Translations under genes and position numbers: made by a program
In this document: positions 44,564-55,200 of the stretch, one piece after another
How the letters are laid out: each line of letters begins with the position of its first letter
Position numbering within the stretch: the first letter of the stretch is position 1
Notes under the pieces: generated by a model
The model's database searches: none
What the model saw: the letters and a program-made list of their open reading frames with translations, nothing else
Told to the model about the DNA's origin: nothing
NCBI GenBank assembly: GCA_024364735.1
Contig: JAGFNQ010009503.1
Span: forward strand, 37,452-101,451
Length of the DNA stretch: 64,000 bases
Source of the DNA: Boesenbergia rotunda
Taxonomy: Eukaryota; Streptophyta; Magnoliopsida; Zingiberales; Zingiberaceae
Reading direction: 5' to 3'

Positions 44564-45110
44564 CAAACGTCGTCCGATTGATATGAAACTAGTTCTTATA
44601 TGTTTGTCTAGTTCTCTTAATTACATTTATGTCTCTTAAATATTAATTTGATCAAATATATTGAAAGCAGTGATTTTTTTAACATGAATATATTCAAAAA
44701 TTTTAATTTATATTCAAAATATTACTACGCTTAATATATTTAATCAAATTGATATTTAATGGTGTGAATGTAAACAAGAGAACTTAATGAATATATAAGA
44801 ATTAATTTAATATCAATTCAATCTCGTTTCGTTTATCAACTAAGTTATCCAAAATTAACTTTGATACCGTAGTAATTGATTTGCTCACAATTTTGACATA
44901 AAGAAATCTGATCGATAAAATCGTTTCAATTGATTTTTGGATGAATAGGTAAAATGGAAAGTAGATAAAAGAAAAAAATAATTTGACATAAAAAAATCTG
45001 ATTGATAAAATGGATTTGATTTTTAGACGAAAGGGTAAACTAGAAAGTCGGTGTAAAATACAAAGTACAGTGACGTGGCCTGATAAAAAAAATTGTAATA
45101 AATTTGGAAT
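44564..45110. repeat. Foldback repeat array, right part
   Basis: Continues the sequence interrupted at 41546: another foldback core at about 44650-44740 and a TCAAATTGATATTTAATGG word at 44738. From about 44880 unrelated AT-rich DNA with a short duplication (TTGACATAAA(G/A)AAATCTGAT..GATAAAAT at about 44895 and 44983) leads to the tRNA gene. Confidence 0.5.
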
Positions 45111-45115
45111 AAAAA
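45111..45115 (-). terminator. Pol III terminator of the tRNA
   Basis: TTTTT on the minus strand four bases after the tRNA 3' end. Confidence 0.75.
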
Positions 45116-45119
45116 CTAT

Positions 45120-45193
45120 GGTCCCGGCGGGGCTCGAACCCGCGACCTTCGGCTCATAAGACCAACGCTCTAACCAAGCTGAGCTACGGGACC
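45120..45193 (-). tRNA. tRNA, anticodon UAU (isoleucine by codon)
   Basis: The minus strand folds into a standard 74-base cloverleaf: acceptor GGTCCCG/CGGGACC, D arm GCTC..GAGC, anticodon stem TTGGT/GCCGA with loop CTTATGA, variable AGGTC and T arm GCGGG-TTCGAGC-CCCGC. All stems pair, with G-U pairs in the anticodon stem. The loop gives anticodon UAU, reading AUA. Internal A box (TAGCTCAGCTTGG) and B box (GGTTCGAGCCC) are intact. No intron is present and base 37 is G, which is unusual for an Ile-UAU tRNA. The gene looks functional. Confidence 0.9.
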
Positions 45194-45954
45194 TCACGCA
45201 ATGACTTGGACCTTAAATTTATATATCAAGATAAATTTTCATAAAATTACACCTTCCGGGTGGCCGTATGCGTTGCGGCGTCCCTCGGCGGAGGGAAGAG
45301 GAGGAGGTTTAGGAGTTTGTGCCGGAGGCTGAGGGGCAGAATCTCGATGTGGCTCGGCAATGGAAGGAAGGAGAACAGCAATAGGCCCCTCAACTTCGAC
45401 AATGGACTCTGCAATGGAAAACCAAATTTACTTGACGTAGCAAAGTTTTCTTCATCAAGCTTTTGTTGGTATTAGTTTTGGGACGAATCAGCATGGCCAC
45501 TATAACAAGCGACAGAGTCATCTCCCCTCTACGTAAATATTTATTTTTCTCCTCCAATATTAAGTTCTTGACTTCGTCTCTGGATATCATGCATGTAACA
45601 GTTAAAAGTCGTGCTTAACAAGGTGCCCATTGCCATGCATGTAAAGAGCCGGTCTCAGAGTTTGAAAGGTCCGGTGAAAAAAAAACCTCTTTGTACTCAT
45701 ATAATAAATAATAAAATTGATATTATAAAAATAATTTGATTAACAAAACACATAAATTGAATATATATTTAAGCGGATCTATCATTTCAATGGCCTCTCT
45801 AGAATCGACTCTACGAATGTGAAGAAAAATAAATTCAAACACATGGATAGGACACGTATGGTAGGATGAATTGCAGGTCGTGAGTTCCTGAGAGATTCAT
45901 CCTTGACTATTATATTAGAAGTGTCATGCATCTAACATCTATGTTTATGTCATA
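45194..45954. other. Intergenic, nothing recognised
   Basis: A short GC-rich patch (about 45255-45380) with an unsupported 71-codon ORF is followed by AT-rich DNA. No repeat ends, splice pattern or protein motif is seen. Confidence 0.5.
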
Positions 45955-45969
45955 GGATAATTAAATTTA

Positions 45970-46178
45970 AGTCACCACGGGATGAATTGATGGTTAATAC
46001 GTGAGTGTTGTCACTAAGAGGTCTAGGGGTCAAATCCTAGCAAAGTCAGTATGTTTACCCTTCCCACGTGCTAGCCACAACATCCAGGCTAGTAATCTCC
46101 GTGATTTACTTTCTCCGTGTTGACCTTGAGATGGGTTGGCAGGGACGTTGGGACGAACGATTCACTTTTTTGTCACCA
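45970..46178 (+). mobile_element. tRNA-derived SINE with 15-bp target duplication
   Basis: Flanked by identical 15-bp repeats GGATAATTAAATTTA (45955-45969 and 46179-46193). The 209-bp body has an A-box-like TGGTTAATACGTGAG and a B-box-like GGGGTCAAATCC about 30 bases later, like a pol III promoter in a SINE head. It ends with a T-rich stretch (CACTTTTTTGTC). No coding frame. Family not identified. Confidence 0.75.
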
Positions 46179-46193
46179 GGATAATTAAATTTA

Positions 46194-46967
46194 TGTTTAG
46201 GGATTTTAAAAGGTAGGGAGATAAAAATAAAAAAAGATAGATGAAATAGGAAGAAAAGCTTTGCTTCCATGCAAATTCTTTTTGCGCTATATGTTCCATA
46301 AGCCTCAACATAGCAAGGCTGAATTGCATGCATGCAAGTCTCTTGCTCCATAACCTCCTTTCACTTTCAATCACCAAATTAATGACAATAACGTCAAGTA
46401 TGAGAGTGATTATCCTACTAGCTATGGTATTTATTGATTTACGTGTAAATGCTGAAAATAATCTTTTTTAGTTTATTGATGTTGATTCGAAGAGGAGTAT
46501 CAAAAAATAGGAAAATAATAATATTGCAAAAACATATTATTAATAAAAAATTTTGTTTACTTCAACACAAATAATTGTTTATATAAACTTCAAACTCTAA
46601 CAAAAATGGGGAAAAAATTCAGTCATAGAATGCTAAAAGCGATTCAAAATCAAAAAATAGAAATTAAAAAAATATCTAAATTACCTAAAATTACAAAAAT
46701 AAATACACAAAATAATAATTTACTAAAGATAATAAAAAAGATGGAAAAACATTTGACTTCAACTTGATAGAAGTTACTGACAGTTGTTTCTCGATAGTCA
46801 ATATATTAAGAGCTTCTGACTGCTCGTAGATATGATCCCAAAAATTTTCATCACCATTGATCCTGTCTGAGAGTTACAAGAATGAAACATCAAATTACGT
46901 GGTGAAAATATTGACCGTGAGAATACCACCGTCGCCAAGAATTACGAGATCAAACACTCAAAAGAAA
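46194..46967. other. AT-rich intergenic DNA
   Basis: No gene or repeat boundary recognised. Long A- and T-rich runs and short ORFs without motifs. Confidence 0.5.
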
Positions 46968-47940
46968 TGTTAGAAACAAGCTCGGGGATTCCGTTGTGAT
47001 CGATGACCCGGTTAGAGGGGGTGAATAGCTGGATCACTCCGATTCCAATTCTCCCTACAATATTAGCACAAGTGGAAGTTTAACAATTAAAATAACAATG
47101 CTAACACAATACCGTTTTACGTGGTTCGGAGATTTTTTGCTCCTACTCCACGGCGTGGCCTTGAGGTGGACGATCCCTTGATCCTTCTGTGGATCACGCC
47201 CCGGCAATCTCCGGCTTAGTCTTTCTCCTTCTCGGTGGAGAACAACCTCTCACAATTTCTCTTCCTCCTTACAAGATGAATCTAGAGTTTGAGGAAGAAG
47301 ATGAGCACAAAGAGAAGATCTTACAATAAAAAGCTAATCTTCTCTTAGTCTTAAGCTACAGCTTAAATAGTGGAGAGAGCAGTTTAAACAAACAGCCCAA
47401 CTCGCCTACCAGTCGACTGCCCCAGCCCCCAAGGGCAGTCGACTGGTCCTAGCCAAACAGCTAGCCGACGGCTAGTTTTTCGAACTGATCAGTCGACTGG
47501 TCCAAGACCAGTACTCGACTGATCTTTCTGTGAGGTTTGGCAGTCGACTGCCCTTCCCGCAGTCGACTGCCTAGAGTACATTCTCACTCAAACTCACTCC
47601 GAAGATCACCCTTCGCATATGCCTTGAAGTCCACTCCCTTGGCTCGCCCCTTGAAGTTCTCTTCCACCGGCTATCGTTCCTCAGATGCGCACACAAGCCC
47701 TCGGCTTGCCTCCATGTCATCCTTCACGTATGCCCTTGAAGTCTACTTCCCCGGCTTGCCCTTGGAGTCTTCTTCCTTCGACTCTCGTCCCTCGGATGCG
47801 TACTCCACGTGTGATTCACCAAGTCCTGCAAAACTCAACCACACATATCAAACCAACATGACAACCTAACTTAATTATATTGACACATACACTTCAAAAC
47901 TATGATCCACTCGATCATACTTGAGCCGACGGCCCTAACA
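46968..47940 (-). repeat. SIRE-like LTR of the CAGTCGACTG subfamily, minus strand (973 bp)
   Basis: On the minus strand it begins TGTTAGGGCCGTCGGCTC at 47940 and ends near TTTCTAACA at 46968. It has the terminal CACCCCCTCTAACC block, CAGTCGACTG palindromes (47405-47575) and a TATA-like TATTTAAGC near 47365. It is related to 41728-42648 and nearly identical to 61008-61320. Confidence 0.8.
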
Positions 47941-48935
47941 ATCTCCCTTTTTTTGATGTGTGACAATATGTTTAAGTTAGGTATAATAACATCACCTTGA
48001 AAATTAAAGACATAGTAAGAAGCATAAACATGCATCCTCCTCCTTAACCTATGTCCTCCACATAATTTTTAATTTTCCTTAAGTTAAGTTACAAAACAAA
48101 CTTAAACCTCCCAATTCTCCCCCTTTGACACCATCAAAAGGATTGCTCCAAGCAATATTAACCTATTGGCATCAAATAAAGATACTTTTCCCCTTTTGAA
48201 AATACCAGAAATCAGAAACCAGAAGTACTAGTCGACTGAGACAGGTATCAGTCGACTGGTGCCTTCTCACTGCCATTTCATAGAAGGATCAGTCGACTGC
48301 CCCTGGGGGTAGTCGACTGATACACTTTAGCTTGAAAACTGTAGATTTCTGAGCCAAAATTCAGAAATGTACTATAAATTTCACAAAATTTGAAAAATCA
48401 TGATTTGCAAACATGTTTCTTATGATGTATTCTAACATAGAAAAATATATTTTCATGAAAAATCCAAACATGTTTGAATTTTTGACTAAAATTCAAAACC
48501 TTTGAAAACCTCCAATTTTGTATCAAAGTTTCATCCTAGTTTTGAAACCATGTGTTTGAAACCTATGTCATATCAAATAAAACACAGAAATATTTTCAAA
48601 TTATTTGAAATATCCAACTATGACCTATGGGCAAAATGTCCATTAATTAAACATTTGCTTTCCCCATAGTTGGTCTATTTTCAATAATGTGATACATCTA
48701 CCAATCCAACAATATGCCATAAGCATAAGTGAGCTATTTGTATCATCCTAACATTTCATATGCATAAATACAATCATGAAGCAAAGTAATATGAGATGCT
48801 TGTAAGGTAAACCATATTTAACCCAATTCATCATGAAATTCCACTATGGACTACACACTCCCCCTTAATCTCTCAAGCCAACCAAATTTCAAAAATTTGA
48901 AATTTTAATACCATGGTTGACTTAACCCCCAAATC
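47941..48935 (-). repeat. PPT and 3' noncoding region of the minus-strand gag-only element
   Basis: The minus strand reads CATCAAAAAAAGGGAGAT directly before the LTR, the PPT of this group. The rest is AT-rich noncoding DNA with two further CAGTCGACTG-containing phrases (48235-48320). No pol is present between gag and LTR. Confidence 0.7.
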
Positions 48936-49868
48936 CTCTAATCCTTGAGGATTGACTTCGGTACCCAATAGCAATGTTTCCTAATTGGGTTAACCAAGTA
49001 CTCCTTAGGGATCCATTTCTTACTTAGGGTCTTGGTCTTTGCTTGTCCTCTAGCAAGTAAACAATGATAGGTTCTTTTATTGTTAGATTTTCCAAACCCT
49101 AACCCTTCTTTCTTGAAACTTGCTTTTGACTCCCAATTATCATATCTAGTGTTTTTGAGCCAACTTCAAATTTTCTAAGGAAGACTATCTACCTTTTCTC
49201 TTAGATGCTTATTTTCTTTCTCTAAACATGAGTCATTTGAAATAGAAGAAAGAGCATGTTCATCATCCTTAATGTTCATGGATTCTAATTTTTCCTTTAG
49301 CATGCTCATCTCATTTTTCAAGCACTTAACCTTTTTTCTAGCCTCAACCAAATCATCATTAGTGCTAGAAATTATTTTATAAGAGTAGAAGTGGGTAAGA
49401 TGTATACCTCACTTACCGAGATGTCCGATTCCAAAGTTGAGCCTCCCCCTTCACTTGAGCTCCCTTCATCTTCACTCGAGCTCTTTTCTTCTTCAACTTC
49501 GGATGACGTAGAGGCAATGTCATCAATTCCCTTTAGTGTGAAATGAGATACATGATGTTCCTCCTTCTCTGATGAGGATGAATCATCTCATGTAGCCTTC
49601 AAGTTTTGCACATTTTTCCCCTTCTCTTTTGATTTCTTCTTTTCTTCTTTCTTCTTTCCTTCCTTTTTCTTCAAGAGAGGACACTCATCTCTCATGTGTC
49701 TTTCTCTTTGGCAATTGTAGCAAATGATCTTTCTTGTTTTACTTTTGCTTCTTGACCCTTTCCTATCATGAGACTTGTTAGTAGAAACATGTTTAAATGT
49801 TTTTCTCATGTTTCTTACCATGTAGGCTTCCGCATCACTATCTATTGATGCACTTGATTCCTCGGAAT
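48936..49868 (-). pseudogene. Copia-type gag, C-terminal part, minus strand
   Basis: Encodes a zinc-knuckle protein read from 49868 downward: an acidic serine-rich segment, CYNCQRERHMRDEC (C-X2-C-X4-H-X4-C with the usual Gly replaced by Arg), a Lys/Glu-rich run, a coiled coil (ENKHLREKVDSL) and an end resembling the gag ends of B and C (GLGFGKSN, then KWIPKEYLVN and CYWVPKSIL). Stops interrupt it. The upstream part is replaced by a CACTA transposon end at 49869. No pol follows, so this is a second, gag-only lineage. Confidence 0.78.
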
Positions 49869-50110
49869 CACTACAAGAATTTTTGGATTCAACAACACCC
49901 AATAGACAACGGTTTTTCAAAAAATCGTTGTCTTTTTTAGTTTAACAACGGTTTTTTCAAAACCCGTTGATGTTGAAAAAATTTTTACGAAAAAAGACAA
50001 CAGTTTTTTAAAAACCGTTGTCTTATGTATGTCAAAGACAACAGTTTTTTAAAAACGGATGTCTATTTGGTTGGTTACGACAACTGATTTTAAATAACCG
50101 TCGTCTATCT
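49869..50110 (+). mobile_element. Left end of a CACTA/EnSpm transposon
   Basis: Begins CACTACAAGAATTTTTGG, the CACTA signature. Four or more subterminal copies of a GACAAC(G/A)GTTTTT.AAAACCGTTGTC-like inverted repeat follow (49890-50105); such repeats bind the TNPA protein in known CACTA elements. It lies inside the minus-strand gag. The matching right end is not found in the window. Confidence 0.78.
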
Positions 50111-50520
50111 GTGTTGCTTACGTGGTAATACACAACAGCGACCGAGCGCGAAAATAAAAACACCCGCTTTAGTTATTCTCTTCAGTCGCCATGCGACAAT
50201 GAGAACCTCCTCTTAGTTCATTCTCTGCATTCGCCGCAGTCGCCGAACCCTAACACACCTCAAACTTCCTTGCCATCTTTTCCTTCTTCTCGTTCTTCTT
50301 CTTCTTCCTCTTCGCCGCGAGTGACAACGGCGAACCCTAAGACACCTCAAACTTTCTTGCCATCTTTTCCTTCTTCTCGTTCTTCTTCTTCCTCTTCGCC
50401 GCACACAAACAAGACACCTCAAACTTCTCCTCGCGCGAAAAGCCCCTTTTCCTTCCTCTCCCGTGTTGCGTGCCCTACCCCGCAGACGAGGGATTAAAGG
50501 GCAAGGGGGAAGCGGCAGCG

Positions 50521-52205
50521 TATGGGAAAGCGCAAGGGGGCGGCGGCGGCGTCGATGAAAAGGAAGAAGGCTGCTTCTGATGCAGCAAAGCTGGAGGGAG
50601 AAGAGGCCACCACGAGCAAGACGCAGGAGGAGGATCCCATAAGGAGCCGAAGAAGAGACGGGTAAAGGTTCCGGAGACTGAGACTGAGTACTTCGCCGAG
50701 AAGAGGAACTTGGTACGGCTCACTGTTGATTTTGTTTTATTCTAGTAAAAGAAAAGAAAAAAATAGTTCTCTTTTTGTGTTAGATTGTGGCAAACTGATG
50801 GTTCCATCAATTCGTAGATGTACTGAATGTTAAGCAGTGCTTGTATTTCTTCTTCCATCAGCTCATTAATCGACTACTAATACTTACTCGTCCTCAATAA
50901 CGTATCTACCTACAGGAAGATCTTTGGCAAGCAGCTTTTCCAATTGGAATTGATGTATTCATCTTTGTTTTGTCTATTGACTTACGCTTTAATATGCAAA
51001 ATGGCATGTGATTCATCATTTCTTTATGAGAGTTTTTGAGAGTTGTTGCATTTGATTTTGACAGTGGGACAACATGGATAAACTTCGTGAGATTAATTTG
51101 TGTTTTTCAAATTTAGAGGTGTGTCTTTGTCTTTTCTCAATTCCTGAATGAATAAAGTGTATTGATGATATTGATGATACTGATCTTTGTTGATCTTGGT
51201 GCATAGAGTGCCTTTGAGGAGGGTGGGGAGCTACACGGGAAGACGGTCTACATTTTTGGCAGCACGGAGGGTAAATGACTTGGATGTATTTTTTTTTTGC
51301 TCGGCTCATCTATTCAAAGTATTTTAGTTACTAGTTAATTGCCTATTTAGATACCATTTTAGATTATGTCAGTTAGTAGTTAGTTGAAGATTTAAATTCA
51401 CCTTAACACTCCCACCATACATCTTTCATATCGTACACTATTACATAATTACTTATTCCTCTTTAAATTGTACCTTGAGTTTCCTCTTTTCTATTTACAT
51501 CTTATTTGTTTGCATACAATCACACACTTAAAAATATTTGGAGGCTTTGGCCTATCTATTTGATTGATATGCTTCTGTTTTTCCTTCTGCAGCTCAAATG
51601 TTAAATGTGAATGCATGGTCAAGAGAAAGTTGTGCTTATTCCCATTGTGCTGGCTGTAAGTTGCTTCAGATAACAATTTTTAATCATCCTTGATCTTCTG
51701 ATAGAGTGCAAGTACTTAGAATGTACATATGGGCAGCGAAATTTATTTACTACTTTATATTTGAAAAAAGATTTGAAATTCTTACACATATACTTACTTC
51801 AGCATATTTCATTGTTTATTGAGTTATCACAATCCTTTTTTTTTATTAAATTAGCATGTCTAATGTTATCATTAATCAAAATCAATTATTAACTATTCCC
51901 CTTGAATTGCTTATCACAAATATGGTAGCTAACAACTTATCATGTCTATAGTTATTTGGTAGTGTTTCCCAACCACTAATGAGAAAGGGATAGCATTTAA
52001 CACTTAATGACACACAAAGTGGAAGAGCATTGTGTGATTTCATAATAAACAGAATTTGTTTTTTTTGGAATATTGTTTGTTTATCTTCTAAAATAAAATC
52101 ATGTCCTCTAGGTGGATTCTCCAATTCCATCATATGATAAGATTGGTGTAAAATCTGTTCAAAGGGAGAAAGAGGAAGTAATACCCATGAAGACAATGAA
52201 TATGA
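50521..52205 (+). pseudogene. Captured exons resembling HEAT INTOLERANT 4 (HIT4-like)
   Basis: A split coding pattern with GT-AG borders: exon 1 50521-50712 (MGKRKGAAAASMKRKK start, later VPETETEYFAEKRNL), 50916-about 50953 (EDLWQAAFPIG), 51065-51118 (WDNMDKLREIN), 51207-51270 (SAFEEGGELHGKTVYIFGST), 51593-about 51654 (an EKVVLIPIVLAV-like frame) and 52112-52200 (VDSPIPSYDKIGVKSVQRE). The order matches my memory of the N-terminal half of the plant nuclear protein HIT4, which acts in heat-induced chromocentre decompaction. A shift in exon 1 (about 50640), damage in the fifth exon and the loss of the C-terminal half make it non-functional. Upstream (50200-50500) is a duplicated UTR-like CT-rich sequence. 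It lies between CACTA ends, so transposon capture is likely. Confidence 0.6.
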
Positions 52206-53058
52206 AGGATTGAATACTCACACAGATGACTCAAGCAAGCTGGAAGAGACAAACCCACTTAATTTGTCAGCAGTATATCAATTAATAGGGAATATTTTCG
52301 AGATCCCATGTTGTTTGCCATTGCTTTCAAATTGATATGTTTTCTGCTAAGTCAATGCTATTACTAAATGTAGTTACTGGAGGGATTGCAAAGCTCTCTG
52401 CTTATATCCAAGATTCATAGTTTGTCACATGATAAAGACACCAAGAATTTGCATAAAGGCGGATCATCGTCTAGAGGTAACTTTATTCTTAAGAAAAAGA
52501 TACATTTATCCTTATCCTATCCGACTTGCAAATATTTAAATTCTCTAATTTTGTTTTCAGGTCAGAGTCAGATAAATCGCAGATAGCTTCTTTACTGATG
52601 CATTTCAGTTCACATAGAAATTTCCAGCGCCACTATGACAGAATTAAATCTAGGGTTCATGTACATAAATGCAGGATAAATTTAGTGAACTGAAGGACCA
52701 AATGAAGGCTGAATTACTTCTCAACACAAATGAGGTTTGCCCAAGACATTTTGTTCTACATGCTAAATGTTTCCTTTTTTGCAATTCAAGTTATGTATAC
52801 TGCATATCATATGTTCCCTTAAATGCATTTTCTGGACCAGGCTAAGTTCCTACAACTTTATTCAAAATGCAAGTGTTTTGAAACTGCAATTTTTTGACTC
52901 ACTTGACAAGGGTAACCATGCCTGAGAAATAGTGAGATGCTTCTATTTTTTTTCTCCAGTTAATTTACAATTTCTAGTTATCATTCTTTATATCATGGTT
53001 ATCATACCACATGCTAAAAAATAGGCATCACGTTTAGACTTGGATGTTCCCATACCAT
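52206..53058 (+). pseudogene. Further exon-like pieces of unknown origin
   Basis: Several short open segments end at good splice signals: about 52390-52476 (ISKIHSLSHDKDTKNLHKGG, then GTAACT), 52561-52587 (after TTTTCAG) and 52674-52735 (DKFSELKDQMKAELLLNTNE between TGCAG and GTTTGC). They do not continue the HIT4-like sequence, so they may come from a second captured gene. I do not recognise the protein. Confidence 0.35.
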
Positions 53059-54370
53059 TGTTGGAACTTGAATGGCTAGAGAGGGGGGGTGAATATAGCC
53101 AGACACCGAAACTTAGCACTTTAAAGTTTTCTGCACTTAAACGTTTAGTAGCACAGCGGAAGCAATAAAAACAGAGTATGCAGAATTTAAACCCTAAGCT
53201 AAGAACAACCACCAAACGCTAAGAAAGAGGATTTACAAGGTTCGGGGATAACTTGCCCCTACTCCTTGGCGTGCTCGTAAGGTGGGCGATCTCTTGATCG
53301 TTGGCAGATCAAGCCCCGGAAAATCCGGATAAAATGCAACCTCCTTCTCGGTGGAGTAACCTCTCCACAGCGTTTCGAAATGAATCAAGTATAAAGCACA
53401 GGAAACACAAGAAGGATCTTACTCAGCACTTAGAACCACAAGAACACAAGCAAACTTCTCCCAAGCTCTACTCAACGCAGATCTCACGCAAGAACTCCCT
53501 TCTTCGTGTCTTCTCCCCAATCCAGGCAAGGTCAAATCCACTCTAAGTCACGAGAACAAGCTTCCAACCCTTCTCTGACTTGTTTTTAGTCCCTCGGACC
53601 AAGACTCCGTGCCCAGTTTCACTCACCGGGACTTCAACCTAGCCCTCCAAGCTAGGACCTGGATTCACTCACCAGGGTTTCGATCACTCGGCTTCACTCA
53701 CCAGGACTCGGCTTCACTCACCGGGATTTCAACCCAGCTTCACTCACTAGGATTTCAATCACTGGCTTCACTCACCAAGACCCGGCTTCACTCACCGGGA
53801 TTTCAACCTAGCTTCACTCACTAGGATTTCAATTACCTGACTTCACTCACCTGGACCCGGCTTCACTCACCGGGATTTCAACCCAGCTTCACTCACTAGG
53901 ATTTCAATCACCTGGCTTCACTTACCAAGACCCGGCTTCACTCATCGGGATTTCCATCACCTGGCTTCACTCACCAAGACCCGGTTTCACTCACCGGGAT
54001 TTTCATCACCTGGCTTCACTCACCAGGACCCGGTTTCACTCACCGGGATTTCCATCACCTGGCTTCACTCACCAGGACCCGGCTTCACTCACCGGAATTT
54101 CCATCACCTAGCCCTCCAAGCTAGGACTTTTTCTCACCTAACCCTCCAAGTTAGGACTTTTCACACCTAACCCTCCAAGCTAGGACTTTTTCACACCTAG
54201 CCCTCCAAGCTAGGTCTTTTTCACACCTAGCCCTCCAAGCTAGGACTTTTGACATACCAGCGTGCGATCTCCCGATCCACCTGGACTTAATACAAATTCA
54301 ACCAAACTTGAATCAAACTTAAATCGGTGTCAAACACTAAAACAACAATCAGGGTCAGACTGCATCAACA
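53059..54370 (-). repeat. SIRE-like LTR, minus strand, with two internal tandem arrays
   Basis: Minus strand begins TGTTGATGCAGTCTGACCC at 54370 and ends at TGTTGG/CCAACA 53059, with a CACCCCCCCTCTC block near the end. Array 1 (53610-54100) repeats a roughly 49-bp unit with GGCTTCACTCACC(A/G)GGA. Array 2 (54105-54255) repeats a 30-bp unit; read on the minus strand it contains CCTAGCTTGGAGGGCTAGG. An ACCAT precedes it on the left; the other target duplication is not seen. Confidence 0.75.
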
Positions 54371-55135
54371 ATCTCCCCCATTTTGTTGTTTGACAATCCG
54401 ATTTAAGTTTAGACATTAATGATCAATTGAAGGCAGTTCAATTATCGTAAGGAAATCAAAGTCCTCCCCCTACAATAACCCTAAACATAATCAACCATTC
54501 TCTCCCCCTTTGTCAAACATCGAAAATGACATGGTTATTAAGTTTAAACATACCTCCCTCTCAAACGCGGGTCTCTCCCCAAACCCAAAGTAATCAAAGT
54601 TAAGTTTAAATTGCATATGAAAGGCATATACCATACATGTATCATGGCAACAACGTATATGCATCATACGGCAATAAGTGTGAATTGCACATGAAAACAT
54701 ATGTAGAAATATATCTTGGTCAAACATGTATATGTTTCATATGACAAGTAAGGAATGCATCTGTATCTGACATATAATCCTTATTGGTCTCCGGACCGAT
54801 CAGGTTCGTTGATTATTTGATACAGAAATATGTCTTATTAGTCGGGGGAGCGATCAGATTTCAGAAACATTTCTGAAACCCTAATACGTTCCTGATCAAA
54901 CTGCATTAACAATTTGCATTCCACAACAGGGGTATAGACTCTATTGATATTCGACGTTTCAGAAAAATTTCTGAAACATGATATTAAGAGCAAGAGTCAT
55001 GACTCAACACACCCTTTCGTATGAATTTGAACATCCCAACATAGGTTTGTATCAAATTAAGTTTCGTTCCAAGTATTATTAGCCAAACCTCGTTTTAACA
55101 CTTGATGTTTCAGAAACATTTCTGAGAATCAAGGG
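54371..55135 (-). repeat. PPT and 3' internal remnant of the minus-strand element
   Basis: The minus strand reads CAAAATGGGGGAGAT at the LTR border, a PPT. The remainder is noncoding. The palindrome TTTCAGAAA(C/A)ATTTCTGA occurs three times (about 54861, 54958, 55107). It ends at CACTA transposase sequence near 55135, where a CATCATTACTCTGAACGATG segment is present twice (about 55137 and 55219), probably a duplication at the junction. Confidence 0.55.
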
Positions 55136-55200
55136 ACATCATTACTCTGAACGATGTTATGATGACGAAACATCATTAAGTCAGAGTTGTTTCAAGATTA

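Noticed and set aside
44802..45197. 131-codon ORF with SSAWLERWSYEPKVAGSSPA
   Set aside because: This is translation through the tRNA gene, a well-known annotation artefact.
45260..45475. 71-codon ORF starting MAVCVAASLGGGKRRR
   Set aside because: No motif, no neighbours of a gene, composition like a short GC patch. Not supported as a gene.
50213..50497. Arg-rich and Ser-rich ORFs on both strands
   Set aside because: They arise from a duplicated CT-rich leader sequence upstream of the HIT4-like exons.
53610..54255. Possible CRISPR-like array of regular repeats
   Set aside because: Repeats are adjacent and degenerate without unique spacers, lie within an LTR, and the DNA is plant nuclear.
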